From positions 62,001 to 126,000 of the forward strand of contig JBFONU010000003.1 in NCBI GenBank assembly GCA_040779345.1: a stretch of 64,000 bases of DNA, given 5' to 3'. Made by a program: the position numbers and the translations under genes. The notes beneath the pieces were generated by a model. The model worked only from the letters and a program-made list of their open reading frames with translations. It had not been told where the DNA came from and did not search any database. Of this stretch, positions 43,876 through 52,074 are shown in pieces (the stretch's first letter is position 1; each line of letters opens with the position of its first letter). Source of the stretch: Thalassotalea_H sp040779345 (lineage in GTDB: Bacteria > Pseudomonadota > Gammaproteobacteria > Enterobacterales > Alteromonadaceae).

Positions 43876-45162
43876 TTAATGATTGTGCGGATCAAATCCG
43901 CCTTTAGCTATTTCAGAAGCAACGAAAAAAGCACCTTGAGTGACAACTCGTGTGCCACTTTCTAAGCCATTTATTTCACGAAAATCACCTAGTGCTCGAC
44001 CTAATTCAACTTCAACTGCCTTAAATTCACCGGGATGTTCTTCAACAAAAACAGTCCAATCACCATCTGAACTCCTGATTAATGCTTCTTCAGGGACCGC
44101 AATAACTTTATTTTGAGTAGCAAACTGAAAGTTAACTTTAACAAACATGCCTGAGTGCAAATTATCATCAACATTTTCAACTGATAATCTAATGATTCGA
44201 GTTCTTGTTAGGGGATCTATCGTGTGGGCTTCTTGAATAACTTTGGCGGAATAGTTTTGTCCATCGAACTTAACCAACGCTGGAGAATTAACCGATAAAT
44301 TTAGCTTTTTATTAGGAGCAACTTTCGCTTCCACCCACAAGTCTTCTTCATCTGCTAGTAACATTATAGTGTCACCCGCATCGATACGCTGACCTTGCAA
44401 GAAGTCATCTTGTAGGACAACACCAGTTCGCTGTGCTATTAACGAATATTGGCCAAATAAAGCCCTGTCTTTATTAGAAATACTCTTTATTGCTTCATCA
44501 GTTAAACCTAAAGCCAATAGTTTTCCATAAGAGGCATTAAATGTTGTTTCTGCTTGTAATAAACGACTTTCACTGACCGTTTTATTGCCTAATTTCTTTA
44601 CACGCACCCACTCTGTTGAAGCAATCAGATAGTCCGCTTGTGCTCGCACCATAGACTCACTAAACAATGTGACAAGCTTTTGGCCTTTTTCAACATGTTC
44701 ACCTAATGCGGCATGACGGCTGATAACGACTGATTCAATTCGAGGTGACACAACATAACTTTTATAACCATTGGCTTTAATCTCGCCAGGAGCATAAACC
44801 GTACTAAATTGAATTTTCGATGTAACGGCTTCAACAGTTATTTTAGCTAGTGATATTTTCTCAGCACTAAGCGTGATCCCTTCCTCATGTTTTTCTTCAG
44901 AGCCTTCATTTTCGATATGATCATGTCCTTCTTCTTCGTTGTAACTTCCATCTTCAGAGTCATCGTGTTTATCATTTTCTAAATGTAATTTTTCTTCAGT
45001 ATGATCATGTGAATCGTGCTCTTTAGAGGGTTGTATTTTACCGTTTTGCACATCGTTACTAGCGCTAGTTTGTTGAGCGAGTAGCTCTGTACTTGCAATC
45101 ATTCCGACAAAAAGGCTACTTAATGCAATGATTGATATTTTTTTACTTATGATTGTTTTCAT
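43876..45162 (-). CDS. CusB/CzcB-type periplasmic adaptor with acidic-His region
   Basis: 428 residues. A signal-like hydrophobic segment (about 10-28) is followed by a low-complexity His/Asp/Glu-rich stretch (about 48-95, many HD and EE pairs), likely a metal-binding sponge. The adaptor proper follows: YAPGEIKANGYKSYVVSPRIESVV (lipoyl half), helical hairpin, SLIAQRTGVVLQDDFLQGQRI, and a beta-barrel and membrane-proximal region ending VVTQGAFFVASE. It links the RND pump to the outer-membrane factor. It lies 11 bases before the RND gene. Confidence 0.92.
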   Translation of the reverse strand: MKTIISKKISIIALSSLFVGMIASTELLAQQTSASNDVQNGKIQPSKEHDSHDHTEEKLHLENDKHDDSEDGSYNEEEGHDHIENEGSEEKHEEGITLSAEKISLAKITVEAVTSKIQFSTVYAPGEIKANGYKSYVVSPRIESVVISRHAALGEHVEKGQKLVTLFSESMVRAQADYLIASTEWVRVKKLGNKTVSESRLLQAETTFNASYGKLLALGLTDEAIKSISNKDRALFGQYSLIAQRTGVVLQDDFLQGQRIDAGDTIMLLADEEDLWVEAKVAPNKKLNLSVNSPALVKFDGQNYSAKVIQEAHTIDPLTRTRIIRLSVENVDDNLHSGMFVKVNFQFATQNKVIAVPEEALIRSSDGDWTVFVEEHPGEFKAVEVELGRALGDFREINGLESGTRVVTQGAFFVASEIAKGGFDPHNH

Positions 45163-45217
45163 TTTATTACCTAAATTCTTTATTAAGTTGAGGATTAGCT
45201 TTATTTGATGAATATGT

Positions 45218-46435
45218 TTAAAGCCTTAACTTAGAAATTTGACCAATGCTTAATAGAAACTCTATTTCAGCAAGCTTGAATTGCTTCTCTAATTGAATCC
45301 CCGCTTGAAGTCCTTCAGAGCGTTGATTCAATGCAAGCATGTAATCTGAAGTGTTCATATCTCCGGCTTCCCAGCGTTTTTTTAGCAACTTGGCACTATT
45401 TTCTACTCTGCCACTAATGAGCCTTTGCCATTGTTGATAATATTTTTTAATGGTAACTACAGACTCGTAATTGGCCTTAGCCTCAAATGTTTGCTTTCGA
45501 TAAATTGCTCTAAAGTTCGCTTCTGCTGCATTTGCTTCAGAGTGAGCTGCCTTGATTGAATCCGAATAGTTATTACGAATATTTAAAGGCATAGAGAATG
45601 TCAGACCTAATGTATTTTCCTCACCATTTTGTCCAGCGCTGAGACCAACCGTTGGGTTAGCCTTATATTCAATAGAGCTTAATTTCGCCTGTTCTTGCTG
45701 GACATGCCATTCGGCTTTAGCTACTTGTACATCAGGGTGTTTATCAATCCACTCTGTATTTATTGAATAAGTAGATATGCCCAATTTGCGGGGGATTAAA
45801 TATGGTTTCTCTGAGATCCAATCGGGTAATAACTCTTGGATTTTTACTTCAGCGTTTGTCAAGCCTATTTGATATTGTGCTATTTCATTTAAAACTTGGG
45901 ACAAGTTTAAATAAACTAACTCCGCATCGAGGGGACCTAAAATTCCAGCACTTCGCTTTTCTTCAACTATATCCAATAAGGTTTGTAGTTGTTTTTCTCT
46001 TTCAATAGCGATATGGACAGACTCTTTCGCTGAATACCAATTTATCAGGGTACTGATAGCCTTAGCTTTTTTAGACTCAAGTAAGCTTAATAGCTGTTGT
46101 TGTCTACCATATAAATCAATTTCGCCTATCGTTTTATTGATGGATTGTTTATCCCAAACATCAATTGTTTGACTTAAACCGATAGAAAAATTATCAAAGT
46201 CACCTTCCTTTTCATAACTCGCTTCAAAGTCAGGATTATAAACAGCCTGAGTTAAACTTTTTGCCTGATGATTAGTCGCTTGTAACAAAGCTTTAGCTTT
46301 GACTACTTCGGGGTCTTTATTTATTTGAGCGTCTAACCAAGTCTGTGAATTTTCTTTAGCAACAGCGCTATAAGAAAAACACACGAGCACGCCCAAAGAC
46401 AGGACTACACCTGTATTTTTAGATGATATATACAT
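45218..46435 (-). CDS. TolC-like outer-membrane factor (CusC/CzcC type)
   Basis: 405 residues with a signal peptide (ending SAVAK) and two TolC-type repeats: long amphipathic helices (e.g. 'AEANFRAIYRKQTFEAKANYESV') and the motif NPTVGLSAGQNGEENTLGLTFSMPLNIRN before the strand region. It forms the outer-membrane channel of the tripartite metal exporter. It sits 55 bases upstream of the adaptor gene in the same orientation. Confidence 0.9.
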   Translation of the reverse strand: MYISSKNTGVVLSLGVLVCFSYSAVAKENSQTWLDAQINKDPEVVKAKALLQATNHQAKSLTQAVYNPDFEASYEKEGDFDNFSIGLSQTIDVWDKQSINKTIGEIDLYGRQQQLLSLLESKKAKAISTLINWYSAKESVHIAIEREKQLQTLLDIVEEKRSAGILGPLDAELVYLNLSQVLNEIAQYQIGLTNAEVKIQELLPDWISEKPYLIPRKLGISTYSINTEWIDKHPDVQVAKAEWHVQQEQAKLSSIEYKANPTVGLSAGQNGEENTLGLTFSMPLNIRNNYSDSIKAAHSEANAAEANFRAIYRKQTFEAKANYESVVTIKKYYQQWQRLISGRVENSAKLLKKRWEAGDMNTSDYMLALNQRSEGLQAGIQLEKQFKLAEIEFLLSIGQISKLRL

Positions 46436-46516
46436 AAAACTTCTTAAATTTTTAAATTAATACACAAACCTTTTCATTCCATTTCACTGAAATAAAAAGA
46501 ACATATTGATAAAAAT

Positions 46517-46876
46517 TTAAGAAATGGGAGGGCGTAAAATTGCGTCTAAAAACTCTTTAGATTGAATAAAGTAGTTCGGGAATTCGTTTACTGTTGGTGA
46601 TGCGTGGAAATTTGAAATTCCTTTGACTAGAATCCAAGATAAATGACTTCCACTGCAATGACCACAATGGTGACAATCATTAATATCATGCCCTTCGGCA
46701 TCAACTAACTTTCCTGATTCTGTGTGATCTGAATTATGTTCATGTTTTACTTGAATGTGCTCAACATCTATTTGATGATTTTCATTTGTTGCGGATGCGA
46801 CAGCAGTCAACGATTGCAAAACAATCGCAACAACAAGCAAAACCTTTAAAGCAACGTTAAAAAACAAATTAATCAC
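46517..46876 (-). CDS. Small exported His/Cys-rich metal-binding protein
   Basis: 119 residues. An N-terminal hydrophobic segment (about 8-28) is a signal peptide or anchor. The mature part is His-rich (HQIDVEHIQVKHEHNSDH) and has a dense CHHCGHC cluster around residue 75, a likely metal site. The tail is short and ordinary. Proteins of this size and composition are common in Cus/Czc operons as periplasmic metal buffers; the family is not named here with confidence. Confidence 0.7.
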   Translation of the reverse strand: MINLFFNVALKVLLVVAIVLQSLTAVASATNENHQIDVEHIQVKHEHNSDHTESGKLVDAEGHDINDCHHCGHCSGSHLSWILVKGISNFHASPTVNEFPNYFIQSKEFLDAILRPPIS

Positions 46877-46957
46877 CTAATAAATATATCATTTCAAATA
46901 TAACAAAACACAACACTACATTCTACCAACCATTGAGTAGAATTAAGGATAACTACC

Positions 46958-47851
46958 TTAATGAACATGATTTTTATCCCGACAAACCTCGTTTGGAAAT
47001 TCAAACTCGATGGTTGTATGAGACAAGTTAAACTCTAAAATTGATTGAGCAACTTTTTCCTTCAGTTGTATCAATTGATTAACGTCATAATCCTGATCTA
47101 ATATTAAATGAGCTGTTAACACATGACTCTCACCATCTAATGACCAAAAGTGCATATGATGAATATCATTAATTTCTGGAATATCACTCAACCTTTCTCT
47201 GATTTTTAATTGAGTGGATTCCTCAGGAGTTCCCTGTAAGAATAAAACTAACGTAGCTTTTAGATTCTTAACAACATTAAATAGAATAAATAAGGTAAAG
47301 CCGATAGATAACAAAGGATCTAAAATAGGTAAGTCTACAAATAGCAAAACTATCGAAACAATAAGAACCGCGACCCAACCTAGAGCATCTTCAAGAAGGT
47401 GCCAAGTCAATACCTTCTCGTTCATCGTTTCACCTGCTTTGAGTTTAATCACCGCATAACCGTTAACAGCCACACCTAATAGTGCTAAACCTAACATCCC
47501 TTCGGCCATAGGCATTTCGGGGTTACTCAACCGAGGTATTGCCTCAATCAGAATCCATATTGACCCTACGACCAATACAATGCTGTTAAATAATGCTCCT
47601 AACAATGATAAACGTTTATAACCATAACTGTATGTTAATGAAGGTTCTTTGTCAGAGAACCGACTCAATAGCCAAGCAAGGCCAATTGATAAACTATCCC
47701 CAAGATCATGTACGGCATCAGCCATAATAGCAGTACTATTTGTAAGCCAACCACCTACAAATTCAATTATGGTAAAAGAAACATTGAGAAAAAATGCCCA
47801 ACCAATGCGATCATTCTTACTGTGATGATGTTTATGACTGTGATTATGCAT
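46958..47851 (-). CDS. CDF-family cation exporter (CzcD/ZitB-like)
   Basis: 297 residues with six predicted helices. It has an N-terminal His cluster (HNHSHKHHHSK), transport-site motifs HDLGDS in helix 2 and HLLEDALGW in helix 5 (the paired HxxxD), and a cytoplasmic C-terminal domain with IHHMHFWSLDGESHVLTAHL. CDF proteins expel Zn2+, Cd2+ or Co2+ to the periplasm by proton antiport, from where the RND system can remove them. It lies 10 bases downstream of the transglutaminase-like gene. Confidence 0.93.
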   Translation of the reverse strand: MHNHSHKHHHSKNDRIGWAFFLNVSFTIIEFVGGWLTNSTAIMADAVHDLGDSLSIGLAWLLSRFSDKEPSLTYSYGYKRLSLLGALFNSIVLVVGSIWILIEAIPRLSNPEMPMAEGMLGLALLGVAVNGYAVIKLKAGETMNEKVLTWHLLEDALGWVAVLIVSIVLLFVDLPILDPLLSIGFTLFILFNVVKNLKATLVLFLQGTPEESTQLKIRERLSDIPEINDIHHMHFWSLDGESHVLTAHLILDQDYDVNQLIQLKEKVAQSILEFNLSHTTIEFEFPNEVCRDKNHVH

Positions 47852-47861
47852 CAGTATTTCC

Positions 47862-48569
47862 TTATAGGTATTTGTTTCTTAATTTCGCCACATTCCAATT
47901 AATAATGTGGCGAATAACACGCTGATATAGCCAACGCTTTATTCCTGACAAATTAGTCCCTTTTTCACGATAAAACTCATCCGGGGAATCGTATACCCCA
48001 AAATCATCATGAATGCCTTCTTTTTGGATATAGGTATCCTTTCCTTGCCAATTGGTATCAGGAGTAGATAAACATTTAGTAGCAATACCATAACCACAAA
48101 AGTCACCTTCAACTTGCTTAAATTTCTGCTGAATTGATGTTAAGTATTTATCATCCAATATAAAACCTTCAAGGTTTACCCAACGATTATCATATTTAAC
48201 TTCAACCCAACTATGAATGATATAGCGCGGTGCCAAGAAAAACACATAGGTAGGTATAGCGCCTTTTTGTAATGTTTGCTCAATAGTAAATCCATGGAAA
48301 CGGCATTCAATACCTAATCCACGTAATAAGGCCATCAACAAGTTTCCTTTGGTATTACACTGTCCATAACCATCAGATAACACTTCACTAGCAGATATAT
48401 CATCACTTCGGTTATAGCCAAATAAAATCTCATCTTTAACAAATTGATAAGCTGCACCTATTTTGTCAAATTCATTAAGCTTGTTCCAACCTCTATTCAT
48501 CAGCAGAGATTTAATTTCAGCATGATCAAAATTAATGATTGGGGTGGAAGTTAGATAATTAGTAGTCAT
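47862..48569 (-). CDS. Transglutaminase-like domain protein
   Basis: 235 residues with the core of the transglutaminase/protease-like fold: GYGQCNTKGNLLMALLRGLGI (nucleophile Cys71) and IIHSWVEVKYDNRWVNLEG (His119), with an acidic residue in the following strand. There is no signal peptide. A GGGA site lies seven bases before the ATG. It is the first gene after the MerR-controlled promoter, so it is probably metal-induced with the efflux genes, yet a role for such an enzyme in metal resistance is not established. Confidence 0.8.
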   Translation of the reverse strand: MTTNYLTSTPIINFDHAEIKSLLMNRGWNKLNEFDKIGAAYQFVKDEILFGYNRSDDISASEVLSDGYGQCNTKGNLLMALLRGLGIECRFHGFTIEQTLQKGAIPTYVFFLAPRYIIHSWVEVKYDNRWVNLEGFILDDKYLTSIQQKFKQVEGDFCGYGIATKCLSTPDTNWQGKDTYIQKEGIHDDFGVYDSPDEFYREKGTNLSGIKRWLYQRVIRHIINWNVAKLRNKYL

Positions 48570-48667
48570 TAGATTTCCCTATTTCTAAGTACATGAATTT
48601 GTTTACTGCCAGTTTCGCTGCTACATTTTGCACTGTCATTTTAGACCTTATAATCTTGTACATCTAA

Positions 48668-48698
48668 ACTATAAACCCTATAGTTACTATAGAATCAA
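48668..48698 (-). promoter_or_regulatory. MerR-type promoter/operator of the metal operon
   Basis: On the minus strand -35 TTGATT (48693-48698) and -10 TATAGT (48668-48673) are separated by 19 bp, the overlong spacer of MerR-activated promoters. The spacer holds a perfect dyad CTATAG-TAA-CTATAG, similar to Cd/Pb-type (CadR/PbrR) operators. Transcription would run into the transglutaminase-CDF-CusCBA operon. The divergent merR-type gene starts 18 bases away, allowing autoregulation. Confidence 0.8.
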
Positions 48699-48715
48699 GC
48701 GAGAATTAATAAATA

Positions 48716-49105
48716 ATGAAAATAGGTAAATTATCAAAAGTATCTGGATGTTCTATCCAGACTATTCGGTATTATGAAAAAGAAAATCTGCTAAGTAACC
48801 CTAATAGATCAGAAGGTAATTTTCGTCTTTATGACAATAATTCATTGAAAGAATTAGAATTTGTTAAACATTGTAGGAGTTTAGATATACCGTTATCAGA
48901 TATAAAAAGGCTTATCGAATTAAAACAAAGCCCTGAAGAAAGTTGTTCATCAGTTAATGCATTAATTGATGATCAACTTAAGTTAGTGAATCAACGAATG
49001 ATTGAATTAAAGTCGTTGAAAAAAGAACTACAAAAAATGGCTAGTTCCTGCTCATCAGACAATAGCATTGATCAATGTGGAATTATAAGATCACTAGATA
49101 AATAG
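48716..49105 (+). CDS. MerR-family Cd(II)/Pb(II)-type regulator
   Basis: 129 residues: N-terminal MerR helix-turn-helix (KIGKLSKVSGCSIQTIRYYEKENLL) and wing (FRLYD), the helix LEFVKHCRSLDIPLSDI with the metal-site cysteine, a long dimerisation helix, and a short C-terminal loop with clustered cysteines ending DQCGII. This cysteine layout is that of CadR/PbrR-type sensors rather than CueR or ZntR. It twists the long-spacer promoter in the preceding gap when metal binds. Confidence 0.9.
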   Translation: MKIGKLSKVSGCSIQTIRYYEKENLLSNPNRSEGNFRLYDNNSLKELEFVKHCRSLDIPLSDIKRLIELKQSPEESCSSVNALIDDQLKLVNQRMIELKSLKKELQKMASSCSSDNSIDQCGIIRSLDK

Positions 49106-49324
49106 AATACTTCTTTTAATATACTTAATCGTGGATTAACAAAAATTATGTCCGCTTTTGGCTAAAAGCTGAAGTTTTTGTTTTAAATAATATATAACCG
49201 ATTTATCGGAATAGTTGCCATTTTTCACTTTGAATTTATAACCACTTTATGTATTTATTTAAAAGTAATATTCAAGTTAATCCGCTATGTTTCTATTAAT
49301 TACTCACTCTTCAATGTGATTGAA
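49106..49324. other. Intergenic region between merR-type gene and norQ
   Basis: About 220 bases with no gene. It holds a weak hairpin (GCTTTT/AAAAGC, 49154-49169) followed by GTTTTTG, possibly the end of the merR transcript, and then AT-rich sequence before the norQ promoter. This is the right-hand junction between the metal block and the nor genes; no insertion-sequence end or attachment repeat was seen. Confidence 0.4.
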
Positions 49325-49338
49325 TTGATCGGTATCAA
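49325..49338 (+). promoter_or_regulatory. FNR/DNR site upstream of norQ
   Basis: TTGAT-CGGT-ATCAA, a perfect match to the FNR/DNR consensus, centred at 49331.5. The expected start at -41.5 spacing is near 49373, with a TAACGA -10-like hexamer at 49362-49367. The norQ ATG is at 49419. Confidence 0.75.
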
Positions 49339-49418
49339 GTTAACCTCAATCAAGTTTGCAGTAACGATTTTAAGCGAGTATTTTATCGTTAAATTAGCAT
49401 TTAAAGAATTGAGTTTAT

Positions 49419-50249
49419 ATGAACGCCGTGACGTTAAAAACAGCAAATGAATTACTAACTTCAGGAAAAGAGTCTTCGTTGTTTTATCAAGCACAAGACA
49501 ATGAAGTTTCACTATTTGAATATGCTTATCAACACCAACTGCCTGTTTTAATTAAAGGGCCAACGGGTTGTGGTAAAACACGCTTTGTTGCCCATATGGC
49601 TGAAAAACTAAATAAGCCCTTATATACCGTTTCTTGTCACGATGATTTAACCGCTGCCGACTTAGTTGGCCGTCACTTAATTGGTCCTGATGGCACTTAT
49701 TGGCAAGATGGTCCTTTAACAAAAGCCGTTCGTGAAGGAGGGATTTGTTATCTTGATGAAGTGGTTGAAGCGCGAAAAGATACCACAGTGGTTTTACACC
49801 CTTTAGCCGATGATCGTCGAATTTTACCTTTAGAACGTACTGGTGAGTTGATTGAAGCCGCACCCGGCTTTATGTTAGTGGTGTCGTACAACCCGGGTTA
49901 TCAAAACTTATTAAAAGGCATGAAGCCAAGTACACGCCAGCGTTTTGTTGCATTACGTTTTGACTACCCTACTATGGAGTTAGAACAAGAAATATTAATC
50001 AAAGAAGCAGGTGCAGATCCTCACCTAGCTTTTAAGCTTGTTGAGCTTGCTCAAGCTTTAAGACGTTTGGAACAAAATGATTTAGATGAAGTTGCCTCAA
50101 CACGTTTATTAATTTACGCCGCCAAAATGATGTCTAGTGGCATGAACGCCTTAGATGTTTGTCGATGCTGTTTAGCCGAGCCTCTTTCTGATGATCCTGA
50201 AACAGTTAAAGCATTAATGGATGTTGCTCGTATTTACTTTGATGAGTAA
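49419..50249 (+). CDS. norQ: NorQ (CbbQ/NirQ-type AAA+ ATPase)
   Basis: 276 residues of the MoxR/CbbQ AAA+ family: Walker A GPTGCGKT (residues 47-54), Walker B GICYLDEVVEA, sensor region VVSYNPGYQNLLKGMKPSTRQRFVAL. With NorD it assembles or inserts the non-heme iron of the nitric oxide reductase. It is cytoplasmic. In many denitrifiers norQ and norD are adjacent; here norD is 3.7 kb away behind norB. The last codons overlap the norE start by 8 nt. Confidence 0.93.
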   Translation: MNAVTLKTANELLTSGKESSLFYQAQDNEVSLFEYAYQHQLPVLIKGPTGCGKTRFVAHMAEKLNKPLYTVSCHDDLTAADLVGRHLIGPDGTYWQDGPLTKAVREGGICYLDEVVEARKDTTVVLHPLADDRRILPLERTGELIEAAPGFMLVVSYNPGYQNLLKGMKPSTRQRFVALRFDYPTMELEQEILIKEAGADPHLAFKLVELAQALRRLEQNDLDEVASTRLLIYAAKMMSSGMNALDVCRCCLAEPLSDDPETVKALMDVARIYFDE

Positions 50250-50823
50250 CCCTTCAACCGCAATTTTGCATGAAAATAAAAGACTACCTGGCGATTTAGC
50301 CATGTGGTTTTTTATTTTGGCTGAACTAACCGTTTTTGCAATTTTTTTTATTAGTTTTGCCGTAACTGAACAAATTCACCCCGAGATGTTCAAGCAAGGT
50401 AAAGCGCAATTACACCCTATTGCAGGCTTGATCAATACCCTCGCCTTGATCACTAGCAGTTTCTTTGTCGCCCTAGCTCTTTATGCAATTTCTCAAGGTT
50501 CACGAATAAAAGCGGTTAATTTACTGATCATTGCTCAGTTATTTGCTGTGTTATATCTCGTCGTGAAAATTTGGGAGTACCAATCATTATTCGCCTTAGG
50601 AATTGATTTAGAAACTAATACTTTTTTCACGCTCTATTTTTTAATCACCGCATTTCATTTTTTGCACGTTATTCTAGGAATGTTTATTCTAAGTTTTATT
50701 ACCTTTAGAGCGCATAAAAGAGCCTATCAAACGAATCATTCAGGTTTTGAAGCTGGCGCCAGTTATTGGCATATGGTGGATTTATTATGGATTATTCTAT
50801 TCCCGTTAATCTATATAATTTAG
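50242..50823 (+). CDS. norE: NorE, cytochrome oxidase subunit III-like protein
   Basis: 193 residues from the ATG at 50242, which overlaps the norQ stop (ATGAGTAA); the frame opens earlier but that part overlaps norQ. Five predicted helices of the heme-copper oxidase subunit III family, with LPGDLAMWFFILAELTVFAIFF at the start and AFHFLHVILGMFIL and ASYWHMVDLLWIILFPLIYI at the end. NorE supports nitric oxide reductase activity without being part of the purified NorCB enzyme. Confidence 0.9.
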   Translation: MSNPSTAILHENKRLPGDLAMWFFILAELTVFAIFFISFAVTEQIHPEMFKQGKAQLHPIAGLINTLALITSSFFVALALYAISQGSRIKAVNLLIIAQLFAVLYLVVKIWEYQSLFALGIDLETNTFFTLYFLITAFHFLHVILGMFILSFITFRAHKRAYQTNHSGFEAGASYWHMVDLLWIILFPLIYII

Positions 50824-50837
50824 CCAGTTATCGTGCC

Positions 50838-51092
50838 ATGAACAATAAACAAATCATCATCAGTTGGTTAAGCTTAATAGCACTGACATTACTGTCAATA
50901 TACGTCGGAGACTTTTTCGACAATCATAATATCTTTATATTACTCGTGTTATTTATTGTTTTTCTCAAAGGACAACAAATTGTTGATATATTTATGGAAT
51001 TAAAAACCGCCCCTAGTATGTGGCGGTTATTATTGATAAGTTATGTGTTATTAATTCCAGCGATAATTTCAATCATTTATATAATAGAGTAA
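50838..51092 (+). CDS. norF: NorF-like small membrane protein
   Basis: 84 residues from the ATG at 50838 (MNNKQI), 14 bases after norE; the frame extends upstream within norE but that part is a shadow. Three hydrophobic helices are separated by the family segment FLKGQQIVDIFMELKTAPSMWRLLL, which matches the NorF / subunit IV-like (COX4_pro) pattern. It acts with NorE in assembly or function of nitric oxide reductase in the inner membrane. Confidence 0.8.
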   Translation: MNNKQIIISWLSLIALTLLSIYVGDFFDNHNIFILLVLFIVFLKGQQIVDIFMELKTAPSMWRLLLISYVLLIPAIISIIYIIE

Positions 51093-51136
51093 TTATCGGT
51101 AAGTCATTTAAATATGAATAACTAGGGAAATGGTCT

Positions 51137-51487
51137 ATGTCAGCATCCAAAAGCAACCTACATTCAGCGACTGTTTACCAATCTTTATATTTAATGAATT
51201 TATTACTCTTACCCGGTTTATCTTTTCTTGCCTTGTTATGGCTTTTTTACAAAACAAAACAAGATAAAGGTTGGCAGCGTATTCATTTATATCGGGCAAT
51301 ACAATTATCCTTTATTGCGGGTGTGTTACTTGTTTTAGTCCCTTTTATTGTCGTATATGGCGGCAGTGAATTTGAAGCCTCAGTGATGGTTATGCTTGTT
51401 TATTTTGTCACCATTCATGCTTTATTAGTGCTATTGGGAATGCTTAATATCTCACGCGCTATGGCAAAAAAATTGCCAATATTTTGA
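51137..51487 (+). CDS. Small three-helix membrane protein in the nor cluster
   Basis: 116 residues with three predicted helices (about 18-38, 55-75, 83-105) and short polar ends; GGG lies upstream (AGGGAAATGGTCT before the ATG). It is in the same orientation as norQEF and ends 57 bases before the norC promoter site. I do not recognise a named family. Its place suggests a membrane accessory factor for the nitric oxide reductase (inference). Confidence 0.6.
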   Translation: MSASKSNLHSATVYQSLYLMNLLLLPGLSFLALLWLFYKTKQDKGWQRIHLYRAIQLSFIAGVLLVLVPFIVVYGGSEFEASVMVMLVYFVTIHALLVLLGMLNISRAMAKKLPIF

Positions 51488-51543
51488 TATAGCGCAAATA
51501 AAAACTACGTTTTCGTTACATTATTTTACACATTTCTAAAAAC

Positions 51544-51585
51544 TTGATTTCCATCAAGTTAACAAATCCCTTAGCCGTTTATTAT
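51544..51585 (+). promoter_or_regulatory. norCB promoter with perfect FNR/DNR site
   Basis: TTGAT-TTCC-ATCAA (51544-51557) lies in an extended palindrome with 8-base arms (AACTTGAT/ATCAAGTT). Its centre at 51550.5 and a -10-like TATTAT at 51580-51585 predict a start at about 51592, 41.5 bases downstream. The norC ATG is at 51623 with AAGGGAAA upstream. Confidence 0.85.
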
Positions 51586-51622
51586 TCACTAGCTTTTATT
51601 ACGAATTAATAAGGGAAATACC

Positions 51623-52069
51623 ATGTCAGAAAGCTTTACGAAAGGTATGGCTCGGAATATTTATTATGGAGGAAGCATTTTCTTCTTCCTAATATTCTTG
51701 AGTTTAACCTTCCACACAACAAAAGAAATGCCTGAGAGAGACAATCGAGTCAATCTTACCGAATCTGTAGCGCGCGGTAAGGCGTTATGGGAAGACAACA
51801 ATTGCGTAGGTTGTCATTCATTAATTGGTGAAGGAGCTTATTTTGCTCCTGAATTAGGTAATGTATATGTACGCCGAGGCGGTGGAAACATTGATGCTTT
51901 CAAAAGCTTCATGAGAGGTTGGATGAATGCTCAACCACTCAATATCCCTGGCCGTCGTCAAATGCCTAACTTCCATTTGAATGATCAACAAATCGATGAT
52001 TTAGCTGAATTTCTGAAATTTACTGCAGAAATGGACGTTAATGATTGGCCACCAAATGATGAAGGGTAA
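51623..52069 (+). CDS. norC: Nitric oxide reductase cytochrome c subunit NorC
   Basis: 148 residues with an N-terminal membrane anchor (about 12-31) and a periplasmic mono-heme domain: CVGCH (about residues 65-69), GEGAYFAPELGNVYVRRGG and the axial methionine in RRQMPNF. NorC receives electrons from periplasmic carriers and passes them to NorB. norB begins five bases after the stop. The pair forms a cNOR-type enzyme. Confidence 0.96.
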   Translation: MSESFTKGMARNIYYGGSIFFFLIFLSLTFHTTKEMPERDNRVNLTESVARGKALWEDNNCVGCHSLIGEGAYFAPELGNVYVRRGGGNIDAFKSFMRGWMNAQPLNIPGRRQMPNFHLNDQQIDDLAEFLKFTAEMDVNDWPPNDEG

Positions 52070-52074
52070 GTAAG

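Noticed and set aside
49300..49512. 70-residue minus-strand frame over the norQ start
   Set aside because: It overlaps the norQ promoter and coding start and reads as a Leu/Lys/Asn-rich artefact of AT-rich DNA.
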